Positions 25,001-30,057 of a stretch of 30,057 nucleotides of DNA are shown piece by piece. The notes beneath the pieces are model-generated. The model was not told the DNA's origin and searched no databases. It was given only the letters and a program-made list of their open reading frames with translations. The translations under genes were made by a program, and so were the position numbers. The DNA comes from Paulinella micropora (Eukaryota; Cercozoa; Imbricatea; Euglyphida), in the NCBI GenBank assembly GCA_009731375.1, contig BJOX01000155.1, positions 851,052 through 881,108 on the forward strand. The letters run 5' to 3'. The first letter of the stretch is position 1, and each line of letters opens with the position of its first letter.

Positions 25001-27820
25001 GCGATATGCACATCACAATCTCTGAATCTAAAATCTCAAAAGCCTCTGGCGTAATCATGCAGATACACAGCACAGACCATAAAAATAATCCAATCCACAC
25101 CATATTCCATATCTACAAAAGACCACTCTCACAATCCTACGACGGCGCTTTCTTCCAAGAGCTCCAAAACTACATGCAAGGTATCCTCTCTGCCTCCCCA
25201 CACACGAGCATCACGATTGTTGGTGACCTTAACCTTGATCTCTTGCGCCCTACAAAACAGGTATGTGACTTCCTTGCAATCAACAACCTCTTCACCACAA
25301 TCAAAAATCCCACCCGCAAAGCAAAGAGCCATACATTGCTTGATGTTATATTAACGACACTCACCTGCGATATCACATCTGATGTCTTACCTACATGCAT
25401 CTCTGATCACCACCCCATCTATGCTATCTTTCACACCCCAATCACACATAAGAAAAATAATAATAAAATCCTAAGTAATAAGTGATATGAAGACAAGAAG
25501 GAAATAATAACAGAAGAAATAATTTATGAACTTAAGCAAGTTCTTGACCCAGAACTAGATAACGATACTCCTAATAATTATATAAATAAAATACATACAG
25601 CTATTAAGACAGTGGTAGAAAAGTATGAAAAGCGTGTAAAGAAACGAAAATGGAAACCATGGTGAAATAATGAAATTAGAGTTATGATTAAGAAACAAAG
25701 AGAACTGTATGAAATAAAAATAGCATGCCCAGTTAAAAGTAATAGAACTAAGTATAATAAGCATAGAAATAAAACTAATAGAGAGATTAAGAAAGCTAAG
25801 AAAGCATACATGACTACCTTAATGGAAAAACTAAGTCACGATCCAAAAAAACGTATGAATGCGTTGAGAAAGCTGATCCCACAGACACAAGGTCTGAAGA
25901 CCTCGCCCACCCAACTCCGCGTAGATGATAAGGTAATCACCGACCCCAAAGGTATTGCCAATGCACTCAACAGACACTACACGACGGTCGGCTCCAAGGT
26001 CAGTGCCCAAATCCCCCAAGAACATAAAGTCAGAGAAGAGGAAATAGACCTAACACAGAGAAAACTGCCTCCCTTTACACTCAAACGCATTTTGCAGGAT
26101 GATGTAGTTGATACACTGAAAGCAATTAACAGAAACAAAGCAGAAGATATAAACAAAATAAAACCAGCCATCATGCAAGACCTTACAAAGTACATTGCCC
26201 CGATATTAACAACGCTCTTTAATAAAGCTATAGAACATAACCAATACCCTGATGCACTAAAAATAACTAAAGTTATTGAAATATATAAAGCTAAAGATAG
26301 AACGCTGCCTGAGAATTACAGACCTATCTCGCTACTGCCGATTATTGCTAAGGTCTTTGACACTATACTCAACAAGCAACTGATGGCCCACCTTACCAGG
26401 TACGACATCCTCTCCCGAACTCAATACGCCTTCCGACCACACTCGAACACAACAATCACTACACAAACCATCTTAAATCACATTCAAAACCTCAAAGGCC
26501 CAGGAAGGTATGTACTTGCTCTATTTATTGACCTATCGAAAGCCTATGACACTATAGATCATGAAACACTGATCCATAAACTACGAAAGGTAGTGGTGTT
26601 ATCGCTAAAATTTATATATATTTTTAAATCATACCTCACAAAACGATACCAAACAGTATTTACCCAATATGCTCGTTCTTATCCACGCAAGATCACACAT
26701 GGGATCCCGCAAGGTAGCACACTCTCAACAACGCTCTTCATTCTATACATCAATGATATTATACTTTCACTAACACACGGGACAGTCTTTGCATACGCAG
26801 ATGACACCACACTTATCATTGCTGCTAAGAATAAAGAACAACTCCAAGAGCAAGCACAAACTGATACAACGAACCTTGTCAACTATTTCTACAGACATAA
26901 CCTAGTACCCAACCCCACCAAAACCACCTACACTATCTTCCACAAGCACGAACAGAAGGTGCAGCTCGACTTGACTATCGACGGCAAGAGGCTCCAACAA
27001 GAACGAAAGGTAAAAGTATTAGGTACAATCATCCAAAGCAACCTGTCCTTCCGTGAACATATACAATCTATTATATTCCGCCTTCAACCATTCGTCCAAA
27101 TGTTTCGTTATGTGAACAGCCTACTTCCCACTCACATCCTCCTCCAACTTTACTATGCACATGTATACCCCCTACTTATGTATGGTATCTCTATATGGGG
27201 ATCTGATGACTACAACACCATTATACATCCACTCATTATCATCCAAAAACGTATAGTCCGTCTGATATGTCTCAAATCATGGAGAACACCTACCAAGCCT
27301 CTTTTTGCCAAACTACGCTTACTCAACATACTTAACATGTATAAGTACAGCGTATGCATGGATGCACACTCCCTTATTTACCCAGCCTTCAAGGCTTTCC
27401 TTCCCCTTCACTACAACAATATCCGACCAATCACAGCTGTTCATAACTACAACACTAGGCGGTCATCAAAGAAACACATGTACAACGACTCAACGACGGG
27501 TCAATACAGCAGAGCAGCACAAGCACAATGGGATAAGCTGCCAGAGCACCTAAGAGATATCTCATACAAAGTAGAATTCAAAAAGGAACTCAAAGCATAT
27601 CTCTTAAGGATGCAAGAATCCTGACACTGCCTACGGGCCTAAAGAGGGCGTTGGACACCTCATCATCAGATGATACCTGAGTGTGGGACAAGTTCAGCGT
27701 TGATCACATCCTAAGCCGGAGTGTGGTTGGCCAAACCCCCTTGGGGAGTCACCTCGTGTCTACCAGCTTTTGCGAGTGCCACCGTTATATATAGTACTGA
27801 GTGAGAATATAACACTTTCA
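25001..27820 (+). mobile_element. 5'-truncated CR1/Jockey-like LINE, copy 2
   Basis: Begins inside the endonuclease domain right after (GTA)n and runs through RT to the 3' UTR, which matches copy 1 up to about 27820 and then turns into TA repeats. Missing: the first part of the endonuclease and any ORF1. The terminal ~125 bp found in copy 1 is not visible here. Confidence 0.9.
25006..27624 (+). pseudogene. LINE ORF2 (endonuclease-reverse transcriptase) with two in-frame TGA codons
   Basis: One reading frame covers the whole stretch. Endonuclease part: VGDLNLDLL and the C-terminal motif CISDHHPIY. RT: ENYRPISLLPIIAKVFD, FIDLSKAYDTIDHE, GIPQGSTLS, VFAYADDTTL (YADD), then LYYAHVYPLLMYGISIWG and QKRIVRLIC typical of CR1/Jockey C-termini. 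Breaks: TGA at 25483 and TGA at 25663. The second follows KWKPW, where related LINEs have KPWWN, so it is TGG changed to TGA. A 31-bp microinversion near 26589-26619 replaces the usual residues before FKSYLTKR but keeps the frame. Terminal stop TGA 27622. Probably dead; it could still act as a template. Confidence 0.88.
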
Positions 27821-28023
27821 ACATATATATATAAATATATATATTATATATATTTATGTATATATATAATATATAGTACTGAGTGAGAATATAACTCTTT
27901 CAACATATATATACATATATATATATTATATTATTATATATATTTCCGTTTTTTTTTTCTCGTTCCTCACTGAACTAGAACTTTACTTTGACTTCATAAA
28001 AGATTAATCTAATATATATATAG

Positions 28024-28073
<50 letters not shown>

Positions 28074-28110
28074 ATATATATATATATATAGATATATAAA
28101 TATTTTTAAA
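27821..28110. repeat. (TA)n-rich repeats
   Basis: TATATATA tracts with a duplicated GTACTGAGTGAGAATATAAC segment (27795 and 27876), then (AT)n to about 28090. Confidence 0.85.
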
Positions 28111-28480
28111 AAATTTATCGATAGGCCTGATAAAACAAAATACCACTTTGTCCTAGTGGGATAATCTATTGCCTTTTTGTACCGTATCCGCGCAGGGGAA
28201 AATGGCATTAGTGATCCGTATCCACAACTAGGGTAATACCCGCCTGTGGTGCCACCAGCAGTGTTTTCGCATTTTTTGTGGTCACCGGTGCAACTGGTGG
28301 TTTTTGTGGTGGGTGGTGGCACCGGACCCTTCCCACAAGTGCGATTTTTCTGAAAAATAGTATATAAAAATAACGGTTCCATCGTAAAGTTTTTTGTAAG
28401 CAAGCTAGCACAGGCCGACAGTCGTGACAGCCAGCTTAGCTCGTGGCGTGTGCGTATTCTCACACACACCACTCACCACA
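28111..28480. other. unique sequence with small hairpins, no gene
   Basis: Contains TTATCGATAGGCCTGATAA and GTGGTGCCACC-type pairings. The minus-strand open frame crossing it has no recognisable domain. Confidence 0.5.
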
Positions 28481-28650
28481 TGGATCTGGAGAGTGGTTAC
28501 ACCTGGCACATAGCTGCACTAGTTACACGCTGGCTACACCTGATCATGGCTACTCCGATACAGGATACCACCCCCCTCCCCCTACACTGGTTACCTCGAC
28601 AGTGGCTACCCCTCTACCCTGGCTACCTCAACTATGGATACCCCCCCCCC
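28481..28650. repeat. degenerate TGGCTAC/TGGTTAC minisatellite
   Basis: TGGTTAC or TGGCTAC followed by a C-rich spacer recurs about seven times at 11-35 bp spacing, ending in poly-C at a 10-N gap. Confidence 0.6.
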
Positions 28651-28667
28651 NNNNNNNNNNCAGGGGT

Positions 28668-28739
28668 GCCACCCACCTACTACCCTAATGACTAAACCAG
28701 TGTACACTTGTCTAGTCACTGGGGTGGTAGGTGGGTGGC
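28668..28739. repeat. GC-rich hairpin H1
   Basis: GCCACCCACCTACTACCC pairs with GGGGTGGTAGGTGGGTGGC; arms continue inward through GACTA/TAGTC. Arms ~28 bp, about four mismatches. Confidence 0.75.
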
Positions 28740-28775
28740 CCCCCCCTCTTGCTCCTCCCACCTGTTTTTTTGTGG

Positions 28776-28842
28776 GTGGTTCGAATTTGCCCTTACCCAT
28801 AGATAACACTCTATAGATCCCTGTCGGGCACGTTCGAGCCAC
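28776..28842. repeat. inverted-repeat module 1 (67 bp)
   Basis: Arms GTGGTTCGAATTTGCCC and GGGCACGTTCGAGCCAC (17 bp, three mismatches), core CTATAGAT. Arms look like a tRNA B box (GGTTCGAAT). Confidence 0.8.
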
Positions 28843-28877
28843 TGATTTTTTTCACGGAAAACTTCCCTGGAAAATGA

Positions 28878-28944
28878 GTGGTTCGAATCTGGCCTTGCCT
28901 GGAAAGTACAGGCTATAGATCCCTGGTGTGCACGTTCGAACCAC
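28878..28944. repeat. inverted-repeat module 2 (67 bp)
   Basis: GTGGTTCGAATCTGGCC ... CACGTTCGAACCAC with the CTATAGAT core. The spacer to modules 1 and 3 is a 35-bp GGAAAACTTCCCTGGAAAAT sequence. Confidence 0.8.
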
Positions 28945-28979
28945 TGATTTTTTTTACGGAAAACTTCCCTGGAAAATGA

Positions 28980-29046
28980 GTGGTTCGAATCTGGCCTTAC
29001 CTGGAAAGTACATGCTATAGATCCCTGGTGGGCACGTTCGAGCCAC
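28980..29046. repeat. inverted-repeat module 3 (67 bp)
   Basis: Nearly identical to module 2; right arm CACGTTCGAGCCAC. Confidence 0.8.
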
Positions 29047-29109
29047 GCACCCAAAAAATACGCAGAAGTGGCACAAGAGAGTGCAGGGGAGGGCAGGGCA
29101 GGGGGGGAG

Positions 29110-29190
29110 GCCCACCACCTACCACCCCAGTGACCAGCCAAGTGCACCAGTGCGGCACTGGTTTGGTCACCGGGGTGGTAGGTGGGTGGC
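29110..29190. repeat. GC-rich hairpin H2
   Basis: CCACCTACCACCCCAGTGAC pairs with GTCACCGGGGTGGTAGGTGG; inner AAGTGCACCAG/GGCACT segment. Same family as H1. Confidence 0.8.
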
Positions 29191-29226
29191 TCTCCCCCCC
29201 TGTTCCTCCCGCCTATTTTTAGTGGG

Positions 29227-29310
29227 GTGGTTCGGATTTGCCCTTGACCATAGATAGCACTCTATAGATCCCTGTCGGGCACGNNNNNNNNNNAGGCACG
29301 TTCGAGCCAC
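29227..29310. repeat. inverted-repeat module 4, containing a 10-N gap
   Basis: GTGGTTCGGATTTGCCC at the left, CTATAGAT core, gap 29284-29293, GGCACGTTCGAGCCAC at the right. GGGCACG before the gap and GGCACG after it suggest the gap may be artificial or hides a duplicate arm. Confidence 0.7.
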
Positions 29311-29346
29311 TGTTTTTTTTTAGCGGAAAATTTTCCGGGAAAACGG

Positions 29347-29413
29347 GTGGTTCGAATCTGGCCTTACCTGGAAAGTACTCTCTATAGATCCCTGTCGGGC
29401 ACGTTCGAGCCAC
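29347..29413. repeat. inverted-repeat module 5 (67 bp)
   Basis: GTGGTTCGAATCTGGCC ... GGGCACGTTCGAGCCAC with CTATAGAT. Confidence 0.8.
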
Positions 29414-29438
29414 ACCTGAAAAAAAGAGGTGGGGGGGT

Positions 29439-29506
29439 GGCCACCAGTGACCAGCCAAGTGCAGCAGTGTGGCACTGGTTTGGCCACCGGGGTAGTAGGT
29501 GGGTGG
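29439..29506. repeat. GC-rich hairpin H3, left arm shortened
   Basis: GGCCACCAGTGACCAGCCAA faces TTTGGCCACCGGGGTAGTAG. It lacks the outer CCACCTACCACC of H2's left arm. Confidence 0.65.
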
Positions 29507-29540
29507 CACCCCCCTGTTCTTCTCACCTGTTTTTAGCGGG

Positions 29541-29607
29541 GTGGTTCGAATTTGCCCTTGACCGTAGATAGCACTCTATAGATCCCAGGTGGGCACGTTT
29601 GTGCCAC
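29541..29607. repeat. inverted-repeat module 6 (67 bp)
   Basis: GTGGTTCGAATTTGCCC ... GGGCACGTTTGTGCCAC; the right arm is diverged. Confidence 0.75.
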
Positions 29608-29667
29608 GGATGCAGGCGCGCGCTTCCGTGGGGAGAGCTTCGTCTTTGGCGCGCGCGTTTGAATCAG

Positions 29668-29744
29668 GTGGTTCGTTTTTGACCTTGACTAGCAAGTGTA
29701 AGCTATAGATGAGTTGGGCGGCGCAGATGTCAAAAACGAACCAC
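29668..29744. repeat. inverted-repeat module 7 (77 bp)
   Basis: Arms GTGGTTCGTTTTTGAC and GTCAAAAACGAACCAC pair perfectly over 16 bp. The core still has CTATAGAT. Confidence 0.85.
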
Positions 29745-29779
29745 CGGTGCACTTGGCTGCCCGCTCACTTTTGAATCGA

Positions 29780-29856
29780 GTGGTTCGTTTTTGACCTTGA
29801 CTAGCAAGTGTAAGCTATAGATGAGTTGGGTGGCGCAGAGGTAAAAAACGAACCAC
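29780..29856. repeat. inverted-repeat module 8 (77 bp)
   Basis: As module 7 with small changes in the right arm (GTAAAAAACGAACCAC). Starts 112 bp after module 7; the spacers share GCACTTGGCTGCCCGC. Confidence 0.85.
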
Positions 29857-30057
29857 CGCATTGTGTGATAAATTGTAGGGTGGTGCGCACTTGGCTGCCC
29901 GCCGGAGTCTGGCTCTGCGCGCGCTTTTGGATCGGGCGGTGCATTTGCCCCTATTACGGACAACTGGTCTTTAGGAGAGGGGGGGGTGTCAAAAACACAA
30001 ATTGCCTTTCCGTGAGGGGGGGTCGTTTTCGTCGGATCGGGCATCGGAAGGGGGGGG
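29857..30057. other. end segment, GC-rich with G runs
   Basis: Contains another GCACTTGGCTGCCCGC spacer and GCGCGCTTTTGGATCGGGC, the start of a possible decayed ninth module, then G-rich sequence. No gene. Confidence 0.5.

Noticed and set aside
25006-27642. Genome-wide reassignment of TGA to Trp
   Set aside because: The kelch and copia genes, about 2,670 codons in total, use only TGG for Trp and carry no internal TGA. Two TGAs in a decaying LINE are more simply mutations.
27975-28472. 165-codon minus-strand frame
   Set aside because: Half of it is (AT)n read as IYIYIY; the rest has no recognisable domain.

Overview
Nuclear DNA of a eukaryote, saturated with microsatellites. The evidence is a Ty1/copia LTR retrotransposon, CR1/Jockey-like LINE copies, a tRNA-derived SINE, an intronless kelch-repeat gene, a candidate gene of tiny exons separated by microsatellite introns, and no bacterial operon structure. 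I cannot name the species. A large-genome alga or other protist, or an invertebrate, would fit. Five N gaps (5508-5614, 15348-15404, 18536-18990, 28651-28660, 29284-29293) and homopolymer edges (poly-G at 1, poly-C at 5622) show a draft assembly.

Layout. 1-5.4 kb: tetra-, tri-, penta- and dinucleotide arrays around islands of 25-100 bp. Several islands behave as short coding exons on the + strand: AG before them, GT or GC after, matching reading-frame phases, and paralogous duplicates that differ mostly at synonymous sites. A tRNA-derived SINE lies at 4846-5186. 5.65-7.0 kb: unique sequence without a recognised gene. 7006-14530: a nearly intact, young copia element with 292-bp LTRs differing at 2 positions, GAG-protease in one frame and integrase-RT-RNase H in the -1 frame. 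14.5-15.9 kb: a diverged duplication and simple repeats. 16001-17548 (-): coiled-coil plus six-kelch protein. 17.8-25.0 kb: (TAG)n/(CTA)n arrays carrying SINE and LINE fragments, hairpins and an 82-bp minisatellite. 22.8-27.8 kb: two LINE copies on the + strand. 28.7-29.9 kb: eight short inverted-repeat modules (67 or 77 bp) interleaved with larger GC-rich hairpins.

How it fits together. Most of the window is selfish or repetitive DNA. The LINE family appears to insert in (TAG)n arrays: all four pieces seen have (TAG)n, read in LINE orientation, at the 5' junction, and three also end in (TAG)n. The host genes are the kelch gene and, with less certainty, the multi-exon gene at the left, which enters from outside the window. 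The observations most worth following are the exon chain inside microsatellites, the TAG-associated LINE, the covarying inverted-repeat modules, the copia frameshift and half-tRNA-like primer site, and a 31-bp microinversion between the two LINE copies.
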